This document shows positions 21,589 through 32,912 of a stretch of 64,000 nucleotides of DNA, piece by piece. Source of the stretch: Hyaloperonospora brassicae (Eukaryota; Oomycota; Peronosporomycetes; Peronosporales; Peronosporaceae). The notes below the pieces were generated by a model, which was not told the DNA's origin, did not search any database, and worked only from the letters and a program-made list of their open reading frames with translations. The stretch is taken from the NCBI GenBank assembly GCA_947650285.1, contig CANTFL010001444.1:248001-312000 (forward strand), read 5' to 3'. The position numbers and the translations under genes are program-made. Position 1 is the stretch's first letter, and each line of letters begins with the position of its first letter.

Positions 21589-21941
21589 TGTTGAAAAGTC
21601 GCTCGAAACTGGTGGAGTGCAAAACGAAAAGTGAATAGATTTAGGTCCTTAATTCGCAACTTCTTCGTGCTACTCTAAGTTTAATGCATTCTTCGACTAT
21701 ACAACAGTAATCGACACGACGCGCATTACTCGTTGTATAGTCGTGCATGAGTAATCTACTCTATACACTTTACTCATCAGATAGTCGGACCTGAGTAATC
21801 TACTCTATACACATAACTCATAAGATAGTCGGACATGAGTAATCCACACTACTGGTATTACTCATGGGATAGGGGCACTATTAATCGCCATAATGTACCT
21901 TTCGTTTGTCTCTCGCTGGACGAGGCGCATCTTTAACAACA
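21589..21941 (-). repeat. Copia element 2, LTR (upstream end in element sense)
   Basis: 353 bp, same ends and same three 44 bp units as 15657-16009, with about four differences in total. It is followed by the GAAAC duplication at 21942-21946. As the 5' LTR on the minus strand it would carry the promoter; the repeated GAGTAAT units are the obvious candidates for regulatory sites. Confidence 0.95.
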
Positions 21942-22224
21942 GAAACCACCTTCAAATCTTTAAAATTTAATGATCGACAGCGGACATGTACTGTAGTTGA
22001 GAAGTGAAAAAGAGCGTTTGAGTTTGAAACAATTCTGAAAGTTCTCTCACCTGACGTCCAAGTGAGGCTAAAATACCGATAAAAATCAGAGTCGGGACGG
22101 ACTAGGAAATCGCGCATGCAAACGTCGTGTACCGAAACGCGCCAACGTCCTTCGAATGATTCGGTCGTTTATCTTCTGCTTCAGAACTTGAGTCGTCAGT
22201 GAACGTGCAATGCTCAAAGAGCGC
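21942..22224. other. Diverged inverted repeat, right half, and unmatched spacer
   Basis: 21942-22145 is the continuation, beyond the Copia insertion, of the diverged inverted repeat whose other half is 9015-9288. 22146-22224 is present here but has no counterpart on the left side. A minus-strand frame (22301-22086) ends with NDRIIRRTLARFGTRRLHAR. This is weakly reminiscent of the helix-turn-helix of Tc1/mariner-type transposases, but too short to assign. Confidence 0.6.
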
Positions 22225-23905
22225 CTGGCCAGATGGAGCGCGCAAATCGACCGCAGCTTTACGTTGGCACCATCTTCGCTAAAGCTGGTATTGAACTCCA
22301 CAATAAGTCTGTCTACACTGCAGCAACAGAGGTCACATTGACGTAATCATTCTGACTTTTGTCCAACTGCCTTAGTGAACAAGGCGCTTAACAAGACAAA
22401 TCGGTCGGAATTGAACATTGCATCGGGGTACAGAACCTTTTTCATCGCTTTATGAGTGGCAGGCAGCGTGTCGCAGATACGCGCTTTGTGTCAGACATCA
22501 GTCCCTCGACTATGGCAGTCGGATGCGCTTTCGTGACGCAACGAGATTTGTGTTAGCAGTTGAGTAGTGCTAGCGGTAGTAAAATGCACTGTTTGTTTTA
22601 ACGATACGTTTACAGCTGCTTCTCAGTCTCTAATTGTCTCGCCTACCGTCCCATCTTGAGGTTTGCTTAACAAGTGTTTTTCATGCTGCATCAACGCTCA
22701 ATGATCACGCACGTTTTCTTGATCCTGTCAGGAGACTCCGGAGGGCTACATAGGGTCAGCAAATGAATGCAGATAGTGAGAGCATACCTTCCCTTCAACA
22801 GGTCCATCCTCCACGGATTGACTCTGCCTAGCCATTGGACTTGCATGCATGTTGCAATAGGCCAGTTGGGCCATGTCAATCAGACGTATGCGGCGGACAT
22901 GCAAAACAAGCCCAACGACTGCGCATTTCCTTCGTGACTTCGTTTGGGAGCTGACCAGCCCACTTCTTTTGTTCACCTCGTCAGGTTCCACAGTCCTCCG
23001 AAGTTGTGCTGAAGATCGATGTGGTCCCGAGTGGATTCGTTCGAATCACTACCGGAGCGCTTCGTTATCCAAGATTCGACTGTTGTAGTCGAGTTACTAG
23101 GTAGGTATGTTCTCGTCTACCCAAGCATATGTGTAAGAGTATACATGGATGTATACATTGCTCCGATAGCAGTCGCATCGTTCGTACGTTACAATTCGTT
23201 TCAAGCTTGGCTGCGGTCTCGACCAAAGTCGGCCATAGTGAGACGAGCAAAGACGGTCAGCAACTATGTTTGCGGCAGCTACAACAAGGCGTACCTCCCT
23301 CGTATGGAACGGGTGTGATGATGGCTGAGATGTTCTACGAACAACCGACTGCCGGATCAGGAGTAACGTCACACCATCTCTGTACCGCATGTACATGTCA
23401 CGTAATCAAGTCGGAATGCGCTGCAATCACGCATGTTGTTGACGCACGGACTTCGGACGAGGGCTTGGTTCTGTTACCTCGCATGCGGCCTCGGCTGGGT
23501 GCTGGAAGACAAAGGCGGTCATGCATTTGCTCGGAGATTGTCGCTGGACTCGTCCAATTGGCCAAGAAGGATATTCAGATGCACGCAGCGACTTGATCGA
23601 TCGTGACATGTGGCAGTGCATGCCTTCCGGCTGGAATGGATTGCCAAACAAGCACCGTTTACAGCATCCGTGTGTATGTTGTCGCTAAAGCTCATTTGCT
23701 CTCTTGAAATGATGACTGGCGAACGGCGGCCGCCTTGTACTATCCCCGCCAGATGATGCCCATGCTGGTCGAGGTTTCGTGCTTGCGAGATGGAGTCCAT
23801 GGGAGTCAAGTATCATGCCGAGGAGCAAGAAAAGTGCCAGTCATGCACATACAAAGAGCACAAACGTTTGGATGCAGACGCGCTGGAAAACAATCTTTTC
23901 GCCGT
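22225..23905. other. Distal part of right arm, no confident gene
   Basis: Mirror of 2308-3989, with the same overlapping open frames, including the 155-codon frame at 23129-23596 on the plus strand. No recognised family. Two GT-AG bounded stretches on the plus strand (for example around 22980-23100, with SSEVVLKIDVVPSGFVRITT) look somewhat protein-like but cannot be joined convincingly. Confidence 0.45.
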
Positions 23906-25132
23906 TTAACTGCGGAACGACCGCGAAAACTGCTCGCGAGCCGATGCGAACGCCTGCGAGATATACAGAAACACGTGCCCTATATGAGCAACAGCAGCCG
24001 CAATGATCTACTACTTGCTTCTCGCGCTGACTGACCTGTGAGATAGAAAGTTCTGCAACCGGGACTTCGTTGTCGATACCCTGCAGCAAAGGAACAACAC
24101 GCACAACCAACATCACATCGTCAGCCGGTCGCGGCCACACCAAGTGAAAGGACGACGCGAAAGATGCAAGCTCTTACGCGCATGAGCACGCGGTTCGCGA
24201 TAGACGGCGTGTCGATTTCTAGGATGATCCTGTTGTCGAGGAGCAAATGGTCGCCTTAGACTTCCCAACGAGTGATTTACATGAATCATCAAAGCACCGC
24301 GACAACCTTACCCGCCATCGACGACCTCGTCAAACGTGAGTAGCACCAGCTCAATGTTGTCCAGCATCACGTGGCGATCCATCCGACCCCTACAGTAGCA
24401 GCCAACAACAGCATCCGTCAACCACCATGCAAGTGCCAACATGACTGTTGCGGCGAAAGAACAACAGCAACGTACTTGAGCAAATTGCTGACCGTGTCAA
24501 AGGCCGCGTCCAGCACCGTCAGGAGGATAAGCTCGTTCTGTATCAACCGGATCGACATCCACATCCACGCATCCGCAGCGTGAGTTACCGGTTGCTTCGA
24601 CTACTATCAGACGCGTCGCGTCTTTGCATCGCTTACTTCCAGAGCAGATCCGACCACGTGCATTGTCGTGTCGGAGCCACAGCGGTACACGCTCACGACG
24701 TTTTCAATTAGGATAATGTCAGCTATGGACCCACAAAACAACGAAACAGAGCGGAAAATAACATCATTTAAGCGACCCAACGTGTGTCAGATCAGCCTCG
24801 ACCGTCAAGTCCCCAACGCAATGCACACACCTTCTAGACGTGCGTTTGCGTTCTTCGTCTTGGCGTACAGCTTCTTCTCCAGCGCGACCTGTTCCTTCTG
24901 CGTTGGGTACGACTTGTCGTAGTACTTGGCACACACGCGATTGCCATCGCTGTCCAAGATGAAGATCGCTCTCACGCTGGGAGACGAAGCCTGCGGAGCG
25001 TTCACGGGTCAGCAGCCACAGGGTCAGTACCGTCTGCAATCTATCGCGAACGAGAGACCGCCAGCTGCCACGTCGTGTGCGCAAGTGCGCTGTAAAGACG
25101 GTCAGTTCTAATGGCGTCCGCACCTTCGCCAT
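23906..25132 (-). CDS. Coatomer subunit zeta, copy 2 (right arm)
   Basis: Same eight-exon structure as copy 1, mirrored (each coordinate is 26213 minus the left one): start codon at 25132-25130, stop at 23908-23906, 179 residues. In the coding sequence I saw one amino-acid difference from copy 1: Ser instead of Thr in the exon 7 block AELxISQ. A few other differences fall in introns and flanks. The role in the COPI coat is as for copy 1. The gene is transcribed in the same direction as the GPCR-PIP kinase whose stop is 232 bp upstream. Both copies appear intact, so a two-copy state is possible if the assembly is right. Confidence 0.9.
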
Positions 25133-25364
25133 GTCGCTCGTCGCAGTGGCCGAAGAGGTGTGTGCGGTGCTTCGATTGCGCGATGTGGGGCGATCTGATT
25201 GGCGATAACTCGCCTCGGTCGAGAAAAATGTGGTTTTCTTTCTGCTTTTTTTATAAAATAAGTGTCCCTCTCCTTGTTACAAAAAGCGTGCAGTCCACCA
25301 GATGCGTTCTGCTTTTGACATGGGACATGTCCCCAGTACCTACTCGATGATCATTGTGGCTCGG

Positions 25365-28300
25365 CTACACCACACGGATATCATGCTGCTGGTCCGGATT
25401 GAATACTGGCCGCTGGTCCGCCATCGAGTTGCTAACGACAGTGTTGTGGCGCTGGGCATCATAGTTGCCTTGCTGGTCCAGCACATCTATCAGCGCCGGG
25501 TAGTTGTGGTTGAATGCCAGGTCATTCTCGGCGCGTGTGTGCGTAGACAGCGCAAAGATACGCGACATCTTTTGCTGGAAACGGAACTTGTACGGCTTTG
25601 GCGGCAGCGCAGATACACCTTCGGGGTCTTTTCGCTTGACAAAAGTCTTGTAGAAACGCTCCATCTTCTTCTCCAATGTCCTGGAAGCAATATAACACGA
25701 TACGAGGTCAGTCAGTACACGGAAAGCAAAACATGGGCAGTCACGACGCGTACGCACCACTGCTGCAGAAAGTCAATGATGCCAAAATGATATAGCGATG
25801 GACCAGCTACACTCGTCGCCGGTTGCGTGAAAAGCACGTCTCGGCGAACTTGTGGTAGCTGATTCGTGTCGACGAAATACTCGGAGCTTTGAATGCCCAT
25901 AAGTAGACTGTAATCCATTATGCCCTGAGAGCACAAGAAGTCACTGTCCCGGTGGATCTGGTCATAAATGCGGTGTGCGGTGGCCGGGTCAATTCGAATC
26001 TAAGCCACAAACTTAGAAGTAAGTCATCTGATCACACGCATAAACTTGTGCTCAAAACATGCGACGTACCTTGGTCATCAAATCATTATCCTTGAGGACG
26101 ATGTCCGGCTCGTGAAAGTTCATACCGTCGCCACATTCCTGGTTCTTGGTGCTGCCAAACGTATACGACGCATTGCAATAACGGCATGCGGTCTTGCCAC
26201 CGGGACTCGGCACCTTTGCGTTGCGATCGACCCACGATCCTTTGATATCGTAACGGTGATGCACAACGTCCGTGTCCGAAAACAAGTTTCCCATCACCAC
26301 AAAGTAGTACATCTTGCCGTACAGTGAGACGGAGTGACAGCCATAGAATCGCGTCAGAAGTGTATCGGGGTTGCTCGTCATATACGCCTCATAGTTTGGT
26401 GCCATCTTGCGCAAGAATGTACACTCTTCCGGCGACATGGTCTTCACAATCAAACTCTCATCAGACGTGTAGAACATGAACGCGCCGCTGCGACCTTCGC
26501 TAAACCGTTCTTTTGTAGTCGCGCCAAACATTTGGATGTAGTCCACATCACTGATGCCAAACGTCCGGCGGATATTGCGAAACGAAGCGGGACAGAACGA
26601 CCAAAACTTGATGGATTTGCCCTGCGAAGCAAACGACGTTAGACTACAATCAGCATTTCGTCCAGCCTTGTACAACTATCACATATCCACAACCAGCACA
26701 CGCATCACTTACTACAGCCTCGCTTTCGCCAGAGATCGGGATGGAGATCAGCTCATCCGTCACCGCGCGAACAGATTCCTTGATACCAGATGTGGTGTAG
26801 TATAAAATCTCCGAACGCAATGCTGTGTTCACCTGCGGACTCAAGTCGACATCCACATCTGCTGATTCGCCACGACCACTCCCACTTTTTCGCTCAATAT
26901 TGTTCACAGCAAACCAAATCACATAGTCCAAGTAGCCCTTGGACGCAATCAGGAAGATGACCAGCTGACGCAGCACCTGCGCGACGGCCTCCGAGTTCGA
27001 CGTGTCACTCTTTGTCGACAAGAAGTACGCGCACATGTATAGTAGCAGCAAAAGCAGCCAGTAGAAAACATATGCACCAGTGAAGCTGGTGATTACGGCG
27101 AAAACGCAAAACGTCATCCAACACTGTTAGATACCACCACGCCCGCGCATAAAAGTCACAAAACAGGACGTGCAATCTCACAAAGAAATGTAGTTCAGCA
27201 CACGGAGGCGGATATTGTACGTCTTGGGCACGCCGCGGAGGTACAGTCGGTGCCAAGCCAATGTTAGCACACTGTTGTACAAAAGAACTGCGTCAGACAC
27301 ATATCCAACATGGACACTCACTTGACTCATTCTAGTATCTTACCACACAGACACGAACAACACCAGCAGCACGAAGCAGTATATCAGGATCCAGGGCCTG
27401 TCAAACGATACGAATTAGTCCAGGCTTTCCTCAAATGTCGGCTGAAAAGTCCCACGAGACCGTCCGCTTACCACTGCTGTGCGTTCAAGAAGTTAGAAGT
27501 AGTCGAGCATCTTGTCACGGTGTCTGGGCACGTTTCGCCAGTATCGCAGCAAATTCGCGATGAAGCGAGACAAAAGCCAATCACCGTGTCCGTATCGGAT
27601 TCGTACGTCATTGACTGGCCGTCGACGGTAAAGAAACCACCCGCGCCTTGCACCGAATACGTAATAACGCCCATAATAATCCCTCCTAGCCACACCCAAA
27701 GGTGGTAAAACTTCATCAATCGCTTGTAGCTAGTAAATGGACTCGTAAGCTGTACGGGAAAATAGAGCGGTTAGTGTCAACTTTCACAATTCCTTCAGCT
27801 CGTAACACGAGGTAGACCATACCGAGAAGAAGAGATCGCAAGCCATAACGAGGCCCCATGCTTCGCCTGTGAAAAAGAAGAATTCGGTGATACCTGCTAG
27901 CCGCTGGCAGTCTGTATTCGAGCCACTAGGATCAAAGTCCACGAGCACATTCAACAGCAAGCATATTGCCATGAAGATGCTTAGCACTGATCGGTTGTGC
28001 ACAATAGGGTTCGGATGCTGATGCCATTGCTTCTTGCGACAGTACGTGATTACAACCGCAGAGCCGCAAATAATCGTGTTCACTGATCCAGCAATAAGTC
28101 CCGTCCATCGATAATTGTACATTGCCACCGACACACCTAAGAACGCCATCGTCAGGCAAAAGCCAAGGAGCTGCGACTTTCGGTTCTCAAACCAGCGAAT
28201 CCTGCCCTGTCCGACCGACTTGGATCGACCACGGAACTGCTGCGTCATGTCCTTATCAATCACGCGCACAATGTTCTTTTGCGCCGCGCGGGGCGTCGAA

Positions 28301-28779
28301 ATGAGCGGCTGGTGCGCCGTGGCGCTCACGTTCGTCAGACTCATCGTGTCAACGCGATTGCCACTCGAGTTGCTGATGGTGCTGCCATTGTCCATGGTCA
28401 CAAACCCACCCGAGACGCCGCGCGTGCCACGGCGCTGCTGGTACGATCCACGCGAGTCCAGCGGCGGCGGCAGGTGGCGCAGCGACCGCCGTCCGTCCTG
28501 CATCACGTCTCCTTCGTGCGAAGTCTCCATGACAAAAACGCGATTGGACGGAGGACTGTTGGTGCTAAAGTAGTGCTGGTCCTCGAGCACAGGCGTGCCG
28601 CGGTGCTGCTCCGAGTGGTTGATGACGGACTGCGATCGGCGATACGGGGCCTCGGACCTGGACATGTGGGCTCCACGCGACAGCACACCACGCACGTGTC
28701 TTCTCGATGGCACTGAATCGGCGGTCGTCGTCAAACCGGGATAGTCGGTCCCCCACGAGTCCGCACACAGTCGCTGCAC
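25365..28779 (-). CDS. GPCR-phosphatidylinositol phosphate kinase fusion (GK-type)
   Basis: A membrane receptor-like region fused to a type I/II PIP kinase, the GPCR-PIPK class of oomycetes, thought to link an external signal to phosphoinositide production at the membrane. Exon 1 (28779-27823, 319 codons) has a polar N-terminus of about 190 residues, then hydrophobic helices including LLGFCLTMAFLGVSVAMY, VLSIFMAICLLLNVLV and GLVMACDLFFS. Exon 2 is 27749-27472 and exon 3 is 27397-27344 (helix WILIYCFVLLVLFVSV). Exon 4 starts at about 27271, and a further helix lies near 27110-27030. The kinase is encoded at about 26640-25365: G-loop GRSGAF, catalytic lysine in LIVKTM, the DIKGS motif, and DYSLLMG. 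The C-terminus reads QHDIRVV before the stop at 25365. Introns between 27100 and 25700 are only partly resolved. A CTG repeat lies just upstream of the start codon. Confidence 0.9.
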
Positions 28780-30119
28780 TTGTTATCGTCGCTGCTGCTG
28801 CTGCTGCTGCACGAACGCCGGACACAAAAGAGAAGAGAAGGGGCGTCGAGTGCTTGTGTTACGGGACAGAAAAGAGCAGCGCGCGACAGAAAAGACCGCA
28901 AGCGCTGGTCCTCGAAGCACGGCGGGGCTGCAAGACGCTGGGCGTCGCGTGGGGCGGTAGGTACCGATCGCTGCTGCCGCACGACGAGACGCACAGTCAG
29001 TCGAGTGCAAGTTCGATCCGTGGAACTAACTGACTCGGTCGTGTTTGTTGTGAGGAAAGGCGGGCGACTGGGCGAGTGGGCGGGGGGCGTGAAGAACTTG
29101 GCTTCAGTATGTGAAACAGGACACGTGAACAATCGCGTCGAGAGGTAAACAACACAATCGAAGAAACGCTTGGAACGGCCGCCGGTCGAGAGTCTATCGA
29201 CTGTCGCTCGCTCGCCGCGCAGGTGCGTCGACCTGATTGGCCACTCGGACGACAACTGTCGGACCAGCTGCGTCGTTCTATTGTCGTCAATCGCGTGCCG
29301 GGGACTACTCACACGAGGAACATCTGTCGCGGAATGGCTGGCTGGCTACCTGCGGAGAGGGCGGCAGACAAGTCTGTGGGTCCCCCGAGCTGAAGCTTCG
29401 CCCGTAAGACATGTCAACCGCAACACGCGCGATCCACTGCAGTCTTTCATTGGCAGACGCAACGATCTGCTGCTCACTATTTCGCATCACGTGCTCTCGA
29501 CGCGTGAACGTCGTTCGAAAAGAACGCCGTCTGAGGCGTTTGCCGTAAATGTCTCGAGCGTCGTGCATCAGTGCTACGGAAGCACGACGTTGGGAACTGC
29601 TCCCATCGGGACCGGCACTTGGTTCGAAATGCGTTGTGGCCCATGACTTCCCAACGTCTGCGTCGCGCCTGTCGTGCCACATAGTCATCGCTGTCACATG
29701 CCAACAGCGCACTGTGTGCACTGGAGACGGTGGCCAGACAGAATGAACAACAGTACGAAAAAGCCGCCGTCCTGACCTCTTCGACGTGTCGACGCCGTGA
29801 CGTCACGGAGCCAACAAGTACTACACGGTCGACGTCGACGTCTTTTGGCGTGTGGTCGTGTCGATCTACTCCATACGTTTTTCTGGCGCATACATCGATC
29901 CCTACCTCTTTCCCTTCTCTTGACATTTGTATCGCCGCCTCGACCTGACATGCCCCGCTGCTCCTCCCCCCCTTCAACCACAGACATCGGGAAACCAAAC
30001 GAAGGCCACGTCCTCGAGCACACCTTTCAGCTTATCGTCCTCACACACTCGCCCCCCCTCCTCCCCCTCCTCTCGAACGCGTCTGTCCGACTGGACTGTA
30101 ACTTTGTTTTCGCTCGCAC
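28780..30119. promoter_or_regulatory. Divergent intergenic region, GPCR-PIPK / carrier
   Basis: 1.34 kb between two start codons facing away from each other, so it must hold both promoters. It contains a (CTG)n tract at about 28790-28811. The many open frames on both strands overlap each other, show no recognisable protein, and reflect high GC content. No specific promoter element could be named with confidence. Confidence 0.5.
28790..28811. repeat. CTG trinucleotide repeat
   Basis: About seven CTG units (GCTGCTGCTG...). It starts about 11 bases upstream of the GPCR-PIPK start codon, so it probably falls in the 5' untranslated region, where it reads CAG on the transcript. Confidence 0.85.
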
Positions 30120-30989
30120 ATGTCTCCCCCTCCCTCGACGCCCGGCAAGAAAGTGGGCGCGCGTGACCTCTTCAATGGCGGACTGCTGCAGTGCATGGAA
30201 GCCGCGACGCTCGGCATGCCCTTCGAGGTCTGGAAGACGCGCATGGGGCGCTACCGCTCCGAAACGACTGGCCAGGCCTTCCGCAACGTGATGCGCGAAG
30301 GCGGTGGAGTCGCTGCCTTTTGGGCCGGCACAGGGCCCAAGATGGTCGAGTCGGCGTCCAAAGGGGCCATCCTGCTCTACTCGAAAGAAGCCATCTCCGA
30401 CTCGCTGCGAGCTGCGGGTGTGGGTGAGACGGCGACGGGTTTCCTGGCGGGGGCGGGCGGAGGCGTGTGCCAGGTCGTGGTCATGGGTCCCTGTACGTTC
30501 CTCGTCACGGGGGCTGTCACGGGGGACCGCTCGATCTCGACCATGCAGCGGATCCACAACGTGTACGGCACGCACGGCCTCAAGGGGTTCTATCCAGGGG
30601 GAACCGCGATCGCGTTCCGACAGGCGACAAACTGGGCGTCGCGTCAGGGCTTTACCGAGATCGTGCGCGGGCAGTTCAAGGTGCTGTTCCACGGCGACAA
30701 GGAGGCCAAGTTGACGGTGGTGCAAGAGGCTGGCGCTGGCATTGTCGGGGGCGCGCTGTCCTGCTGGAACCACCCGTTTGAGGTCGCACGCATCCAGATG
30801 CAAAGTGCTGCCGACCGCGGCGAGCCCAAGCAGAACATGATGCAGGTCTTCCGCACTGTCATTCGGGAGCAAGGCTACGGAGGGCTCTTCAAGGGGATCG
30901 TGCCACGCTTGGGGCTGGGCATCTGGCAGACGCTCTTTATGGTCACGGGCGCCAAGCTCGTGCGTCAAGCGCTGGAAGACAAGAGATAG
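30120..30989 (+). CDS. Mitochondrial carrier, citrate/oxoglutarate (Yhm2) type
   Basis: Single exon, 289 residues, normal length for the SLC25 family of six-helix inner-membrane exchangers. The three repeats are visible, but the usual PX[DE]XX[KR] signatures are modified: MPFEVWKTR in repeat 1, GPCTFLV in repeat 2, HPFEVARIQ in repeat 3. The blocks AFWAGTGPKMVESASKGAIL, GAGGGVCQVVVMGPCTFLV and FRQATNWASRQGFTE are characteristic of the yeast Yhm2 branch, which exchanges citrate for oxoglutarate. The substrate is therefore likely but inferred. The start codon follows a pyrimidine-rich leader and fits the family N-terminus. It is divergent from the GPCR-PIPK gene. A 428-codon antisense frame over this gene is a GC artefact. 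Confidence 0.9.
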   Translation: MSPPPSTPGKKVGARDLFNGGLLQCMEAATLGMPFEVWKTRMGRYRSETTGQAFRNVMREGGGVAAFWAGTGPKMVESASKGAILLYSKEAISDSLRAAGVGETATGFLAGAGGGVCQVVVMGPCTFLVTGAVTGDRSISTMQRIHNVYGTHGLKGFYPGGTAIAFRQATNWASRQGFTEIVRGQFKVLFHGDKEAKLTVVQEAGAGIVGGALSCWNHPFEVARIQMQSAADRGEPKQNMMQVFRTVIREQGYGGLFKGIVPRLGLGIWQTLFMVTGAKLVRQALEDKR

Positions 30990-32912
30990 AGACCCCAGCA
31001 GTGCTGTGTGTTGCGTGCGTTGTGCCGCAAGTGGGCATGAACCGGTACGATCGGGACTTAACCGGTGAATCAACTTCTTGACTCGCAAATGGGGTCCGTT
31101 GCTTTGGCTAATTTTCGGGATGTTAGTGTCTAAATGAAGCACTGCTCGTAAGCACATTGTGGCAAAGCAGCCACTACCAAGCGAGAACAAGCCGTGCAGT
31201 GAGAGCGGTACATCATACGAATGCTCGCAGGAATGAAAAGTGGGTGATATGTCGAGAGCGAAATGGTAGCATGGCAGCACGTGCGCTGGTCGATGCCCTG
31301 AAGTCAAGTGCACTCGATGTCATGCGGGTATGCGACCAGAGGTCACTTACGCGTCTTCAACTGGCCCCGGCTCGATGACAGCATCCCTCATGCCGTCTTG
31401 CTCCTTCATCTACGTACAGCAGCGTAGTCCAGCACGACATTACGCACTCACTATTCGCTTGCTTTGCCCACTTTGCTTGCTTGAGAGCGACTCCAGCGTC
31501 GTCTGACTCACGATAGAGCTACTTTGCGTTCGCAGCATCCTCAGATTTCGCGCGCCTGACCTCCAGAACCAACCGCAAAGCTTCTTCCCATTTACTGGCA
31601 AACGTTTCCTCCCCAGTGTGGTGAGCTCGCACCGTGCGTGTGATAAGACGTACGTGCTAAAACCAAAGTAGTTGGCAAAGCCTCGATGCTCGATGCTCTT
31701 CAGTGCGGACTCGAGTTCCAACGGATACTCTCTGTAGTGCAAGTGCGTCTCGGAAGAAAGACCACAGACGGCAATCGAAAACCCGCTTCCATTCGATCCC
31801 CACAAAGCGATTGGAGATTCTGCATAACTGAGGATGCCCACTGGAAGTCCCACCGTCGCTGGACCGTGCTGGAACGAGACAGCTGTGTTGTCTTTTCTGC
31901 CTGCGCACGAAAACACTGACAGCGGGTGACGAAGTCTGCATGTCAGCGTATCGAAAGCCGAGACATGCTTCGAGTTGGTCTACACGACATCCAGAAAATG
32001 ATGAGCACGAGTTTGACGAGAGAAATGGCATGTGTCAGAAACAGTCTCACCTTCTGCAACACAAAGCGAAGATATGCTTGCTGCTGGAATCGCTTTCGCT
32101 CCCGATTGCTGTTCTCCTTCGGTAGCAATTACACGAAAGCGCTGCGCGTTATTCCAAGTTTCAGTCTTTGTGTTGAGCCTCGACGAGCTCTCGGCAATCA
32201 AGCGGTGCACCGCTGTCCGTCTTTTGCTCATCCGAGTCCTGTGTTCAACGCGCATCGATGTCAGCAGTGGCTTCTACTTTTTGTGCTCAGTGAAGCGATG
32301 ATGCTGTTCGCACCTTTCGAGGCCGTCGAGTCATTAGCTCATTTCGGAATGACGTGAGTAGCCAATCTCAATTCTCTTGCACTATTCTTCCCTTCTGCAA
32401 TTTCTTGTCAACCGGGTCCAGTGCCACTTTGTGTCTGCTGCACGGCGTGCCATCCAACGCCAAGCACCTGAAGAACACCATCATGCTACACGCCCTCTCT
32501 CCAGCGATCACTTCTAGACCCTTTCCCGTCTTTACATGTCGGTCTCAATCGCCTGCCAGCCATGTCAGACTCTTTACTGGCACTACGTCAGTTCACGTCA
32601 CACCGCAACATGGTCGGGCAGGAACGAACTTGCGAACTACGCCATACGCGTCGCCCTTGACGCAAAGCACCAGTGCTGTATCGTAGGTCGAAAACAGTAC
32701 AGCTGATTGTTGCTGCGTTCATCCTGACAGCATCAGACTTGAGTCGTGCAACACAGGACGCATTGCTTAAGAGGGAGGCAGCGGATGTCAGATCCGTTGC
32801 TCGACGGTGTCGAGCCACTCGGCAGCTTCCATGTGCTCGCTTTCGTTGCGTTGAGATATCACAAGTATCCGTCGACGTGATCGTGTGCGTACATGGCGTA
32901 TATTGGCACCTA
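30990..32912. other. Unresolved 1.9 kb region between carrier and kinase
   Basis: Several medium open frames on both strands (158 codons at 31440-31916 minus; 143 codons at 31926-32357 plus; 110 codons at 32354-32686 plus). None matches a family I recognise. One minus-strand frame near 32040-31960 has a hydrophobic stretch, RLFLTHAISLVKLVLIIFWM. GT-AG bounded pieces exist on both strands, so a small spliced gene is possible, but I cannot choose a strand. The 3' ends of both neighbouring genes probably lie at the edges. Confidence 0.4.

Larger units (their letters stand above)
15657..21941 (-). mobile_element. Full-length Ty1/Copia retrotransposon 2, coding decayed
   Basis: 6,285 bp, minus strand, with near-identical 353 bp LTRs and a GAAAC target duplication. 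Order in element sense: LTR (21941-21589), primer-site candidate GGTTATAAGCTC, gag, protease, integrase, reverse transcriptase, RNase H, purine-rich tract AAGTGGGAGTGA directly before the second LTR (16021-16010). The reading frame is broken in several places, so it cannot encode its own proteins although the structure is young. The stretch between integrase and reverse transcriptase is about 1 kb longer than usual for Copia. Confidence 0.95.
22225..25228 (-). repeat. Right arm of the 3.0 kb inverted duplication
   Basis: Reverse complement of 985-3989. This copy is probably the original locus, because it abuts the gene island directly and its coatomer gene lies 232 bp from the stop codon of the next gene in the same orientation. 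The left copy is embedded in transposon remnants on both sides. That order of events is inference. Confidence 0.95.

Noticed and set aside
22086..22301. 71-codon frame as a Tc1/mariner transposase
   Set aside because: Only about 20 residues look helix-turn-helix-like. No catalytic region or terminal repeats could be tied to it, and part of it lies inside the duplicated arm.
28731..29721. Several 100-190 codon frames between the GPCR-PIPK and carrier genes
   Set aside because: They overlap on both strands, are dominated by Arg, Ser and Thr, and show no start context or motif. They fit open frames in GC-rich intergenic DNA.
30027..31313. 428-codon open frame on the minus strand opposite the mitochondrial carrier
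   Set aside because: It lies antisense to a well-supported carrier gene. Its composition (rich in Arg, His, Ala) is what a GC-rich coding sequence gives when read backwards, and it has no recognisable domain.
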